64,000 nucleotides of DNA from Amycolatopsis albispora (GTDB lineage: Bacteria > Actinomycetota > Actinomycetes > Mycobacteriales > Pseudonocardiaceae), in NCBI RefSeq assembly GCF_003312875.1, contig NZ_CP015163.1, positions 8,804,001 to 8,868,000 of the forward strand. The letters run 5' to 3'. Under the pieces are notes generated by a model, which saw only the letters and a program-made list of their open reading frames with translations, was not told the origin of the DNA and did not search any database. Each line of letters starts with the position of its first letter. The stretch's first letter is position 1. Both the position numbers and the translations under genes were made by a program. Shown one piece after another: positions 43,669-52,248 of this stretch.

Positions 43669-44474
43669 CCCGGTACCTGCGCACCGCGGCCGGGATCGCG
43701 GTGGTGATCGTGCTGCTGTTCCCGCTGTACTGGATGGTCAACGCCTCCTTCCAGCCGGCGGGCTCGCTGCTCAAGCCGGCACCGGACTGGGTGCCGGTGA
43801 ACGGCACGCTCGACGGCTACCGCAGCGCACTGTCCACACAGGGCGGTCACCTGCTGGCCAGCCTGGCGGTGGCGGCGGGCACCGTGGTGGTGTCGCTGGC
43901 GATCGCCATGCCCGCCGCGTACGCGCTGGCGCAGCTGCGGGTCCGCGGTGTGCAGGCGTTCGTGTTCGCGCTGCTGATCGTGCAGATGGTGCCCGGGCCG
44001 GTGATGGCGAACTCGCTGTACACGCTGTTCAGCGAGTTCTCCCTGATCGACAGCTACCTCGGGCTGGTGCTGGCCGATTCGACCGCGACCATTCCGTTCG
44101 CCGTGCTGGTGCTGCGCGCGTTCATGCTGTCCATCCCGCGTGAGCTGTCCGAAGCGGCCAGAGTGGACGGTGCCGGGTACTGGCGGGTGTTCAGCTCGAT
44201 CATCGTGCCGGTCAGCCGGAACGCGATGGTCACCGCCGGGTTGTTCTCGTTCCTGTTCGCCTGGGCCGATTTCCTGTTCGCCGTCACGCTCACCACGGGA
44301 CGCGCGATCGAGCCCATCACGGTCGGCATCTACCGGTTCATCGGCAACCAGAGCGCCGACTGGAACGCGGTGCTGGCCACCGCGGTGCTGGCCTCGATCC
44401 CGGCGGCGGTGCTGCTGGTGATCGCGCAGCGGTACGTGGTCGCCGGGGTCACCGGCGGCGCCCTCAAGGACTAG
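43665..44474 (+). CDS. CUT1 sugar ABC transporter permease 2
   Basis: The protein has 269 residues from GTG 43665 (4-nt overlap). It has six membrane helices and the EAA loop ELSEAARVDGAGYWRVF. It forms the channel with permease 1. The GH31 gene follows 9 nt downstream in the same operon. Confidence 0.9.
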   Translation: MTRYLRTAAGIAVVIVLLFPLYWMVNASFQPAGSLLKPAPDWVPVNGTLDGYRSALSTQGGHLLASLAVAAGTVVVSLAIAMPAAYALAQLRVRGVQAFVFALLIVQMVPGPVMANSLYTLFSEFSLIDSYLGLVLADSTATIPFAVLVLRAFMLSIPRELSEAARVDGAGYWRVFSSIIVPVSRNAMVTAGLFSFLFAWADFLFAVTLTTGRAIEPITVGIYRFIGNQSADWNAVLATAVLASIPAAVLLVIAQRYVVAGVTGGALKD

Positions 44475-44483
44475 GGAGTTGGG

Positions 44484-46433
44484 ATGATCGAAGTTCGGGT
44501 CCGCCACGAGGTGATCCGGATCGAGCCGTGGGGCCCGGACAGCCTGCGCGTGCGCGTGGGCCGGCACCGGATCACCGAGGACCTGCCGGGCGCGCTCGTC
44601 GCACCCAAACCGTCCGAAGTGGAGGAGTCGGAACACCGGATCGTCAACGGTGCCCTGACCGCGACGGTGGAGCTGGTTGACACCGACACCGGTGTGGTGC
44701 CGGTGCTTTCGTTCACGCGCACGGACACCGGCGCGGAACTGTTCACCGAGCAGCGCGCGCACTTCTGGTGGCCGGGGCCGCGGCTGCGGGAGGAACGCGG
44801 CGGCGGGTACGCGCGGCTGGAGCAGCGGTTCCACGCCTATCCCGGCGAGCGGTTCTACGGCCTCGGGCAGCACACGCACGGGCGGCTGGACCAGAAGGGC
44901 ATGGTGGTGGATCTGGTGCAGCGCAACGGGGAGGTGTCCGTCCCGTTCGTCCTGTCCAGCCGCGGTTACGGTCTACTGTGGAATTCCCCGGCGGTCGGCC
45001 GGGTCGAGCTGGCGGAGAACGGCACGCGCTGGGTCGCCGATTCGGCGCGGCAGATCGACTACTGGGTGACCGCCGGTACGCCGCTGCAGATCCTGTCCCG
45101 CTACGCCGACGCGACCGGGCACGCCCCGATGCTGCCGGAGTGGGCGAGCGGCTTCTGGCAGTCGAAGCTGCGGTACCGCAGCCAGGAGGAACTGCTCGCG
45201 GTGGCCAGGGAGCACAAGCGCCGTGGCCTGCCGATGTCGGTGCTGGTGGCCGACTTCTTCCACTGGACGCACCTGGGGGACTGGCAGTTCGATCCCGCCG
45301 AGTGGCCGGATCCGGACGCGATGCTCGCCGAGCTGGATTCGCTGGGCATCCGGCTGATGGTGTCGATCTGGCCGTCGGTGAGCCCGCTGAGCGCGAACTA
45401 CGCCGAGATGCGGGACCGCGGGCTGCTGGTCGGGACCGACCACGGCATCCCGGCACACGCTCCCTGGCACGACAAGGGTTTCGACGTCGAAATGCCGGTG
45501 AGCTTCTACGACCCGACCAATCCGGCGGCGCGGGAGTTCGTCTGGCGCACGGTGAAGGCGAACTACTACGACCGCGGGGTGCGCGCGTTCTGGCTGGACG
45601 CCTGTGAACCCGAGCTGCAACCGGGCCACCCGCACAACCTGAGCTTCCACAGTGGACCGGGCAGCGAGGTGGCGAACCTCTATCCGCTGGCGAGCGCGCA
45701 GACCTTCCACGAAGGCGCGCGCGGGGACGGCGCGGAGGACGTGGTGCTGCTGTGCCGGTCGGCGTGGGCGGGCAGCCAGCGCTACGGCGCCGCGTTGTGG
45801 TCGGGTGACATCCCGGCGACCTGGGCTTCGCTGCGGGCGCAGGTGCGTGCCGGGCTGAACGTGGCGTTGTCCGGGATCCCGTGGTGGACCACCGACATCG
45901 GCGGTTTCCACGGCGGTGACCCGGATTCGCCGGAGTACCGGGAGCTGATGGTGCGGTGGTTCCAGTACGGCGTGTTCTGCCCGCTGTTCCGGCTGCACGG
46001 GGTGCGGGATCCGCGGGTGCCGTTCGGGCCGGAGATGACCGGCGGGCCGAACGAGGTGTGGAGCTACGGCGAGGAGGCGGGTGAGCTGATCGCGGCGTCG
46101 TTGTGGTTGCGCGAGCGGATCCGGCCGTACCTGATGACGCAGATGCGGGCCGCGCACGAGCACGGCACGCCGCCGATGCGGCCGCTGTTCACCGAGTTCC
46201 CGGACGACGCGGCGGCCTGGGAGGTGGACGACCAGTTCCTGCTGGGCCCGGACCTGCTGGTCGCGCCGGTGCTGCACGCCGGGGCCCGGTCGCGCTCGGT
46301 CTACCTGCCCAGTGGCGCGACCTGGACCGACGCGTGGACCGGCGAGGTCGCCTCGGGCGGCCTGGTGGCGGCGCCGCTCGACCGCATCCCGTTGTTCCTG
46401 CGTGACGGAGCGAAGTTGCCGATCGCGGGGTGA
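44484..46433 (+). CDS. GH31 glycosidase, alpha-xylosidase-like
   Basis: The protein has 649 residues and no signal peptide, so it is cytoplasmic. The N-terminal beta-sandwich (about 1-160) precedes the GH31 barrel with nucleophile segment FWLDACEPE (Asp about 372) and acid/base segment LWSGDIPATW. The sequence around both fits YicI-type alpha-xylosidases better than alpha-glucosidases. In the LacI-ABC operon it would trim an imported xylose-bearing oligosaccharide, such as a xyloglucan fragment; this is inferred. Confidence 0.85.
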   Translation: MIEVRVRHEVIRIEPWGPDSLRVRVGRHRITEDLPGALVAPKPSEVEESEHRIVNGALTATVELVDTDTGVVPVLSFTRTDTGAELFTEQRAHFWWPGPRLREERGGGYARLEQRFHAYPGERFYGLGQHTHGRLDQKGMVVDLVQRNGEVSVPFVLSSRGYGLLWNSPAVGRVELAENGTRWVADSARQIDYWVTAGTPLQILSRYADATGHAPMLPEWASGFWQSKLRYRSQEELLAVAREHKRRGLPMSVLVADFFHWTHLGDWQFDPAEWPDPDAMLAELDSLGIRLMVSIWPSVSPLSANYAEMRDRGLLVGTDHGIPAHAPWHDKGFDVEMPVSFYDPTNPAAREFVWRTVKANYYDRGVRAFWLDACEPELQPGHPHNLSFHSGPGSEVANLYPLASAQTFHEGARGDGAEDVVLLCRSAWAGSQRYGAALWSGDIPATWASLRAQVRAGLNVALSGIPWWTTDIGGFHGGDPDSPEYRELMVRWFQYGVFCPLFRLHGVRDPRVPFGPEMTGGPNEVWSYGEEAGELIAASLWLRERIRPYLMTQMRAAHEHGTPPMRPLFTEFPDDAAAWEVDDQFLLGPDLLVAPVLHAGARSRSVYLPSGATWTDAWTGEVASGGLVAAPLDRIPLFLRDGAKLPIAG

Positions 46434-46465
46434 TCCGCCGGCGTTCCGGGCACGTAGGAACGGGT

Positions 46466-47185
46466 ATGGCGTGGCGAGTGGCGAACGCACTGGAGGCACT
46501 GCTGGCGCAGCTGGACGCGCTGGCCCCGAACCGCAGCCGGGTCAGCGACGGCTCGATCGGGGACACCTCGCACCAGAACCGCAGCAGCGACCACAACCCG
46601 TGGTACGGGCCCGGAATCGTGACGGCGCGGGACTTCACGCACGACCCCGGCGGCGGGCTCGACTGCCGCTGGCTCGCCGCGCGGCTGGTCGAGGTGCGCG
46701 ACCGGCGGATCAAGTACGTCATCTGGGACCGGCGGATCGTGGACTCGCGGATCAGCCCGTGGGTGTGGCGGCCGTACCACGGGCCCAATCCGCACACCGG
46801 CCACCTGCATCTTTCGGTGCTGCCGGACCCGTCCTGCGACGACGTCACCCCGTGGGACCTCGGCGTCCCGGTTTCCGACCACTTCGAGGAGCAGAGCGTG
46901 GAACTGACCGCGGGCACCTTCGTGTCCAAGACCCTGGTGTGCCCGTCCGTGGCCGCCGACCTGGTGATCAGCCTGGGGTTCGTTTCGTTCACCGTGCACC
47001 ACGTGAAGTTCTTCGGTGCCACGCCGGAGTCCGGGGCCGCGGAACTGGCTTCTCACGGTGAACAGTTCGTGGACCCGGCGCGGCCCTATGTGCTGCCGGT
47101 ACCGGCGGGGGCGCTCACCGCCGAAATCCTCTACACGCTCCCGGTTGTCACTCCGCAGCACACGGCGGTCGCCGCTTTCCGCTGA
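46466..47185 (+). CDS. Putative peptidase M15-like / cell-wall binding protein
   Basis: The protein has 239 residues from ATG 46466 (AGGAA upstream). The N-terminal half has RSSDHNPWYGPGIVTARDFTHDP and PNPHTGHLHLSV, matching the His-Asp-His pattern of phage-like M15 L-alanyl-D-glutamate or D-Ala-D-Ala peptidases. The C-terminal half is beta-rich and unrecognised. No signal peptide is seen, which is odd for a wall enzyme. Similar proteins are often annotated as hypothetical. Confidence 0.6.
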   Translation: MAWRVANALEALLAQLDALAPNRSRVSDGSIGDTSHQNRSSDHNPWYGPGIVTARDFTHDPGGGLDCRWLAARLVEVRDRRIKYVIWDRRIVDSRISPWVWRPYHGPNPHTGHLHLSVLPDPSCDDVTPWDLGVPVSDHFEEQSVELTAGTFVSKTLVCPSVAADLVISLGFVSFTVHHVKFFGATPESGAAELASHGEQFVDPARPYVLPVPAGALTAEILYTLPVVTPQHTAVAAFR

Positions 47186-47190
47186 TTTGT

Positions 47191-47616
47191 TCAGCGTCGG
47201 CTGAGCACCACCAACGGGATTTCCCGGTCGGTTTTGGCGCGATAGGAACGGTAGGTGGGAAAGAGTTCCACCATCATTTCCCACAGCCGGTCCCGTTCGG
47301 CGCCTTCGGCGGGCCGGGCGTCGGCCTCGAAAACGTCGGAGCCGACCTGCACGGTGACCGCCGGGTCGGCGGTCAGGTTCAGGTACCAGGCGGGGTGCCG
47401 GGCCGCGCCGCCGTTGGAGGCGACCACGACGTACCGGCCGTTGTCCTCGCCGTAGTAGAGGGCCGTGCGCCGCAGCTGGCCGCTCTTGCGCCCGCGCGTG
47501 GTGAGCAGCAGCGCGGGCACCCCGTGGAAGACTCCGCCCTGCTCACCGCCGGTTTCCAGGTAGCGCTGAACGTGCTGGGCGACCCACTTGGTGGGGCTGT
47601 CCGTCGGCTCGGCCAT
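47191..47616 (-). CDS. F420H2-dependent nitroreductase/quinone reductase (Ddn type)
   Basis: The protein has 141 residues. The split beta-barrel signature LLTTRGRKSGQLRRTALYYG and ARHPAWYLNLTADPAVTVQV are diagnostic for the deazaflavin-dependent (Ddn) family. Members reduce quinones or nitro compounds with F420H2 at the membrane. Convergent with the M15-like gene. Confidence 0.88.
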   Translation of the reverse strand: MAEPTDSPTKWVAQHVQRYLETGGEQGGVFHGVPALLLTTRGRKSGQLRRTALYYGEDNGRYVVVASNGGAARHPAWYLNLTADPAVTVQVGSDVFEADARPAEGAERDRLWEMMVELFPTYRSYRAKTDREIPLVVLSRR

Positions 47617-47705
47617 GCGCTCACCCTACCGGCGGCCCCCACCGCCCATGAGGTAAGTTCGACCAGCGACTCGCGGGGGCTTTCGTCGCGCCCGCACGGT
47701 CGCGA

Positions 47706-47779
47706 GGGCCGGTAGCTCAGTTGGTCAGAGCAGGGGACTCATAATCCCTTGGCCGCGGGTTCGAGCCCCGCCCGGCCCA
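47706..47779 (+). tRNA. tRNA with CAU anticodon (Met elongator, or Ile2 if lysidine-modified)
   Basis: The 74-nt cloverleaf is complete: acceptor GGGCCGG/CCGGCCC with discriminator A, D arm GCTCAGTTGGTCAGAGC, anticodon stem GGGGA/TCCCT with loop CTCATAA, and T arm GCGGG-TTCGAGC-CCCGC. The first pair is G-C, so it is not the initiator. C4-G69 and C5-G68 in the acceptor match TilS recognition positions known for tRNA-Ile2, so the Met assignment is not certain. CCA is not encoded. Confidence 0.92.
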
Positions 47780-47799
47780 CGAGGCGGATGCCCCTGTTC

Positions 47800-47818
47800 G
47801 TGCGGCCTCCGGCCGCAC
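47800..47818 (+). terminator. Hairpin downstream of the tRNA
   Basis: GTGCGGCC and GGCCGCAC form an 8-bp stem with a 3-nt loop, 21 nt after the tRNA. A second stem, CCGGGGG/CCCCCGG, lies at 47840-47857. Either may stop tRNA transcription or that of the opposing gene. Confidence 0.5.
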
Positions 47819-47871
47819 TCCCAGTGCCCGCGGTATTGCCCGGGGGACGACCCCCGGCACGCCTTGGTGGA

Positions 47872-48202
47872 TCAGGCGGCGTTGTTGCCGGGCGGCGCAG
47901 GCGCGGCGGGCCTCGGCTTGAACTTCTTCTTGCCGAACAGGCTGATGCCGAAGCCCAGCACGCTGAGCCCGAAGAAGCACAGGATCAAGCCGCCGAACTG
48001 CGCCTCGCCGTCGGTGTCCGGGCTGCGCGCGCTGTTCGAGGAACTGGACACGACCGCATCCGGGGTCGGCCAGTGCCTGGATCCCGACGACCTCCAGGGC
48101 TATCGCGGCCAGGACCAGGACGATGCCGCCGGTGATGCGCCCGCTGGTCCGGCGGGGCGGCGGGACGTACGGCGGCTGCTCGGCGGCGTTCGGCTCCGAC
48201 AT
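47872..48202 (-). pseudogene. Small two-helix membrane protein gene, frameshifted
   Basis: From ATG 48202 the frame reads a Pro-rich N-terminus (MSEPNAAEQPPYVPPP) and a membrane helix (about 28-47), then loses sense after ALADP. Removing one C from the CCCC run (plus-strand GGGG at 48062-48065) restores a frame with AVVSSSSNSA, a second helix (GGLILCFFGLSVLGFGISLF), a KKKFKPRP tail and a stop at 47872. Total length is 331 nt, one more than a multiple of three. A homopolymer sequencing error is as likely as a real mutation. The repaired product would have 109 residues, function unknown. Confidence 0.75.
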
Positions 48203-48390
48203 GGGCCACAAGGTAGCAGGCCCTCCCCGATTGGGCCGAATGGCGCTTTTCTTTTCCCCGGATTTGCGCTTTCCGAAATGGCGACGCCGAAACGCCAAAG
48301 GTAGCTGTGGTGGGCATCACAGCGGCCCGGGGCGCGGTAACGCCGTGCCAATGGGTGCCGATCGATCAGCGAACAGTAGAGGGGAAAATG

Positions 48391-48861
48391 ATGCGTAGTG
48401 CCCGTTGGGCTGGTGTGACGGTTGTTCTTTTGGCGTCGGCGTGCAGTGGCGCCACGGAAGCGGCGCCGGTCGCGTCACCGCCGCCACCTCCGCCGCCGGT
48501 TTCCTCTCCGGCGCCCGAGCGCGTGGTGTTCATGATCGAGGTCTCGACCCACGACAGTTCGCTGGGCGCCAATTTCGACAACGCGAAGTGCCTGTGGCGG
48601 CAGACCGAATGGACCATTCGCGACGGTGCGGGTGCGGTCATGGCCACCGGCAAGCTCGAGCGCGGTGACGGGGTCGTCCGCCAGGTCGAGCCGCTCTACG
48701 AATGCGTGTGGCGGATGCCGCGGATCGAGGTGGCGCCGACCGACTCGTACCAGGTCGAGCTGAGCACCCAGCGGATCTCCGGCGAGAAGCGCACGACCTC
48801 GGAAACCGTCTCGCGTGCCGACACCGTGCGACCGGTCTACCTCCACTTCCCGCGACCCTGA
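48391..48861 (+). CDS. Putative small lipoprotein
   Basis: The protein has 156 residues from ATG 48391 (AGAGGGG upstream; ATG 48388 also possible). Lipobox LLASAC is followed by a Pro-rich linker (SPPPPPPPV) and a beta-rich domain with two cysteines (NAKCLWRQ, LYECVWRM). Not recognised further. Confidence 0.65.
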   Translation: MRSARWAGVTVVLLASACSGATEAAPVASPPPPPPPVSSPAPERVVFMIEVSTHDSSLGANFDNAKCLWRQTEWTIRDGAGAVMATGKLERGDGVVRQVEPLYECVWRMPRIEVAPTDSYQVELSTQRISGEKRTTSETVSRADTVRPVYLHFPRP

Positions 48862-49079
48862 CCGGGGCGGAGTCGGTGGCGGGGTCGGCGCGGCCGAGGT
48901 GATCCGGTGTGGTGTAAGGGATTTCGCGGTGCCAGCCGGGTTGGGTGCCCTGCTGACGGGACAACCGCGCTGATGGCCATTTTCGGACAGGAACTGGTCT
49001 AGACCTGGACCTCCGCTACCTGGCCGCACACACTCGGATTCGCACGTACCCCTCCCTGTCCCCACCTCGAGGAGTTCTG

Positions 49080-50195
49080 ATGCGTCGAAAAAATCTGCTC
49101 TCCCTGACCGCCACCGCCTGCCTGGTGCTCTCCGCGGTCACCGCCGGAACCGCGGCCGCCGCACCGGAGGTGTCACCCGGACTGGTCTCCGCGATGCAAC
49201 GCGACCTCGGGCTGACCGCCGATCAGGCCCGCACCCGGCTGGCCGACGAAGCCGTCGCGAGCCGCGTGCTGCCGGTCGCGCAGGCGGCCGCCGGGGCCGC
49301 GTTCGGTGGTGCCTGGTTCGACCCGGGCCGCGGCAAGCTGGTGGTCGGCGTGACCGACCAGGCTGCCGCGGCCGCGGTGGAGAACGCCGGGGCCGTCGCC
49401 ACGCCCGTGCCGGTCAGCGCCGCCCGGCTGGACGCCGCCAAGGCCGCGATCGACGCCGAACCGGCGCCGGCCGAGGTCAGCGGCTGGCGCGCCGATCCAC
49501 GCCGCGGCAGCGTGGTGATCTCCGTCCAAAGTGGATCGAACAGTCCGGAACTGGCCGCCTTCCTCGACAAAGCGAGAGCCGCGGGGCCGGTCACCGTGGA
49601 AACCGGGCCGAAGCCGGTGAGCTACGCGGCGGGCACGGTCGGCGGCGATCCCTTCTACATCAACGGGAACGTCCGCTGCTCGATCGGGTTCTCGGTGCAC
49701 GGCGGCTTTGTCACCGCCGGGCACTGCGGTGGCGTCGGCAGCTCGGTGACCGGCTGGGACGGCTCGGCCATGGGCACCTTCCACGGCTCGTCGTTCCCCG
49801 GTGACGACCTGGCCTACGTCGGCATCGGCCACGGCTGGTGGACGGTGCCGGTGGTGCTCGGCTGGGGCACGGTCAGCGACGCGCTGGTCCGCGGTTCGTG
49901 GGTGGCGCCGGTGGGCACCTCGGTCTGCCGGTCCGGCTCGACCACGCACTGGCACTGCGGCACCGTGCTCGCGCACAACGAGACGGTGAACTACGCGCAG
50001 GGCGCGGTGCACCAGATGACCAAAACCAGCGTGTGCGCCGAACCCGGTGACTCCGGTGGCTCGTTCATCACCGGCGACCAGGCACAGGGCGTGACCTCCG
50101 GCGGCTGGGGCAACTGCGGTTCCGGCGGGGAGACCTGGTTCCAGCCGGTGAACGAAATCCTCCAGCGTTACGGATTGTCACTGGTGACGGCGTGA
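49080..50195 (+). CDS. Secreted S1 serine protease, streptogrisin / alpha-lytic type
   Basis: The protein has 371 residues. Signal peptide (about 1-28), a propeptide (about 30-185, with VSGWRADPRRGSVVI), then a mature chymotrypsin-like domain beginning near GGDPFYING. The triad is His in TAGHCG, Asp in FPGDDLAYV and Ser in EPGDSGGSF. Paired cysteines (CSIGF/GHCG, VCRSG/HCGTV, CAEPGD/GNCG) match the streptogrisin disulfides. The propeptide should guide folding outside the cell. A strong terminator follows. Confidence 0.9.
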   Translation: MRRKNLLSLTATACLVLSAVTAGTAAAAPEVSPGLVSAMQRDLGLTADQARTRLADEAVASRVLPVAQAAAGAAFGGAWFDPGRGKLVVGVTDQAAAAAVENAGAVATPVPVSAARLDAAKAAIDAEPAPAEVSGWRADPRRGSVVISVQSGSNSPELAAFLDKARAAGPVTVETGPKPVSYAAGTVGGDPFYINGNVRCSIGFSVHGGFVTAGHCGGVGSSVTGWDGSAMGTFHGSSFPGDDLAYVGIGHGWWTVPVVLGWGTVSDALVRGSWVAPVGTSVCRSGSTTHWHCGTVLAHNETVNYAQGAVHQMTKTSVCAEPGDSGGSFITGDQAQGVTSGGWGNCGSGGETWFQPVNEILQRYGLSLVTA

Positions 50196-50200
50196 GCCCA

Positions 50201-50236
50201 CGGCCCCGCCCCACCGGCAGCGGTGGGGCGGGGCCG
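50201..50236 (+). terminator. Strong terminator after the S1 protease gene
   Basis: A 15-bp perfect GC-rich stem (50201-50215 with 50222-50236) with 6-nt loop GGCAGC starts 6 nt after the stop. Confidence 0.8.
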
Positions 50237-50333
50237 TCCCAGTGGTCACCATCGGAAGTCCCCGGGGTCTCGACTGGATCCGCCGATACCCGCGAAGGAC
50301 TTCCGATGGCGACCACTAGTAAGGTCACCGGTG

Positions 50334-50948
50334 ATGATGACGCAGCCGGTGGGGGAGTTCGCTGGGGTGCCGGGCCTGACCGGCAGCAAGGTGCGCCTGC
50401 GCGCCATCACCCCCGCCGACCGGCGCACGCTCACCGGCTTCGACCGCGAGTCCGCCGCCCGCGCCGCGGTCGGCCGCTACCAGCACTGGGCCGCCCACCG
50501 GACCGGGGACGACCTCCAGTTCGCCATCGAAACCCGGTACAGCGGCATCCTGGTCGGCTCGATCACCGCGATGCCGGACGTCGGCGGTCGCAGCAGCCGG
50601 TTCAGCTACGGCGTCGGCATCGGCGACTCCTACCGCCGCTGCGGGTACGCCGCCGACGCGATCACCGTGCTGCTGAGCCACATGTTCTTCGAGCGCGGCT
50701 ACCGCAAGTGCGTGGTCGGCATCTACGGCGGCAACGTCGCCTCGCTCTCGCTGCACGGTGTGCTCGGCTTCCGCGAGGTGCGCCGCGTCCGCGACACCGA
50801 ACTGCACCTCGGCGGCGTCCGCTACCAGGTGATGATGGCGATCACCGCGCCGGAGTTCGCCGCCTGCCGCCGACCGCCGGAGCCCCAGCGCGGCCGCCAC
50901 TGGCGCACCCGCCGCGGCCGCCACTGGTTCACCGACAAGTCCGCCTGA
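50334..50948 (+). CDS. GNAT-family N-acetyltransferase
   Basis: The protein has 204 residues from ATG 50334 (next ATG 50337 also in frame). RLRAITPADRRTLTGF is the RimJ/RimL-type opening. The acetyl-CoA loop region reads GIGDSYRRCGYAADA, and NVASLSLHGVLGFREV is the late GNAT motif. Substrate unknown. The C-terminus is Arg/His-rich (GRHWRTRRGRHW). Its stop meets the convergent PucR gene. Confidence 0.82.
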   Translation: MMTQPVGEFAGVPGLTGSKVRLRAITPADRRTLTGFDRESAARAAVGRYQHWAAHRTGDDLQFAIETRYSGILVGSITAMPDVGGRSSRFSYGVGIGDSYRRCGYAADAITVLLSHMFFERGYRKCVVGIYGGNVASLSLHGVLGFREVRRVRDTELHLGGVRYQVMMAITAPEFAACRRPPEPQRGRHWRTRRGRHWFTDKSA

Positions 50949-52184
50949 TCATCCCGCGCTTCCCCGCCACCGCAGCACTTCCAGCGCGGCGGCCACGCTT
51001 ACCGCGTTGTCGGCCAGCGGCTGCGGCAGCAGCTCCCCGGCACGCGCGAGCCGCCGCAGGACCGTGTTGCGATGCGTGTACAGGCGTTCCGCGGTGCGCG
51101 TGGTGTTGCCCAGCTCGCGCACGTAGGTCAGCACGGTTTCCCGGGTGTCGGCGTCGGCGGTGAGCAGGCCGCCCAGGGTTTCGGCGAGGAATTCGTCGGC
51201 CTGCTCCGGCTGGGCGGTGAGCAGCGCGGCGAGCTGGACGTCGGGATAACGCGCGACCTGCCGCGGCGAGATCAGCCTGGTCAGCATCCGCTGCGTGGTG
51301 ACGGCGTCGAGATGGCTGCGGCGGAACCCGTCGACGTCGGCACCGGGACGGCCGATGGTCACCCTGGCATCGGGATAGGCGGCCAGTTCCGCGGCCAGCG
51401 GCCCGGCGGGCGGCGCGGTGCCGACCGGCAGCCACACCCAGAGCGCGGCCGCCCCGGCCACCACGGTCAGCCGATGGGTGGCGCCCGCCGTGCGCATGAC
51501 GGCTTCGGCCGCGGCCTCCAGTTGCTCGGACGCGGTGCCCGAATCGTTCCAGACGACCGCGGCGGTGTGCCATCCGGTCAGCCCGTACCCGAGCTGGACC
51601 TCGGCGCGGGACCGGCTGATCGGCGCGCCTTCCAGCAGCAGCGTGACCACCGCCCGCCGCTCAGCGTGCGCGCCGCGGGTCAGTTCGGCGCGCTCGGCCC
51701 GCATCTGCTCGGTGACCGCGGCGACGGTGTCGTCGATGAAGGTGGAGATGGACAACGCGGAGACGTTGAGCAGTTCACGCAACCGCACCGGGTCGTCGGT
51801 CAGCTCGAAGCAGATGTCCATCCAGCGCCGCCAGGCCACGCCCTGTGCGGTGCGGTAGGCCTCCAGCGCGGTTTCGTCGAGCCCGCGCCGCACCAGGTCG
51901 CGGGCGGATTCGAGCAGGTCGGGCGCGGTGTTCGCGGGCACCCGCCGTCCCGGGTGCGAGACGTTGGCCGCCGCCCAGTGCCGCAGGTTCGCCAGATTGG
52001 CCCGGCGCGTGGCGGCGGCGAGCACCGGATCCTCGGCCACCGGCCGCATCCGCTGCCCGCTCAGCGACGCCTCGTGCAGTTCCTCCAGCCAGTCCGGCCG
52101 CAGGTCCAGCACGATTTCCGCGCCACGCCGGAAGAGCAGCTTGCCCTCGGCGGACAGCGGTGGCCAGGTGGCAGTTCGCACCAT
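50949..52184 (-). CDS. PucR/CdaR-type transcriptional regulator
   Basis: The protein has 411 residues from ATG 52184. The C-terminal PucR-type HTH is clear: LTYVRELGNTTRTAERLYTHRNTVLRRLARAGEL. The middle has a GGDEF-like degenerate domain (GYGLTGWHTAAVV, PDARVTIGRPG). It is divergent from the EthA-like monooxygenase gene with 64 nt between starts, so it probably regulates it. Confidence 0.82.
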   Translation of the reverse strand: MVRTATWPPLSAEGKLLFRRGAEIVLDLRPDWLEELHEASLSGQRMRPVAEDPVLAAATRRANLANLRHWAAANVSHPGRRVPANTAPDLLESARDLVRRGLDETALEAYRTAQGVAWRRWMDICFELTDDPVRLRELLNVSALSISTFIDDTVAAVTEQMRAERAELTRGAHAERRAVVTLLLEGAPISRSRAEVQLGYGLTGWHTAAVVWNDSGTASEQLEAAAEAVMRTAGATHRLTVVAGAAALWVWLPVGTAPPAGPLAAELAAYPDARVTIGRPGADVDGFRRSHLDAVTTQRMLTRLISPRQVARYPDVQLAALLTAQPEQADEFLAETLGGLLTADADTRETVLTYVRELGNTTRTAERLYTHRNTVLRRLARAGELLPQPLADNAVSVAAALEVLRWRGSAG

Positions 52185-52248
52185 CTGATCAGCATGATGG
52201 TGCGTGTTGCACTGGCGCAAGCCCCGGCCGCCAGCGCACTGTAAGGAC

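Noticed and set aside
47706..47779. Possible integration (att) site at the tRNA
   Set aside because: No integrase gene and no repeat of the tRNA 3' end was found in the window.
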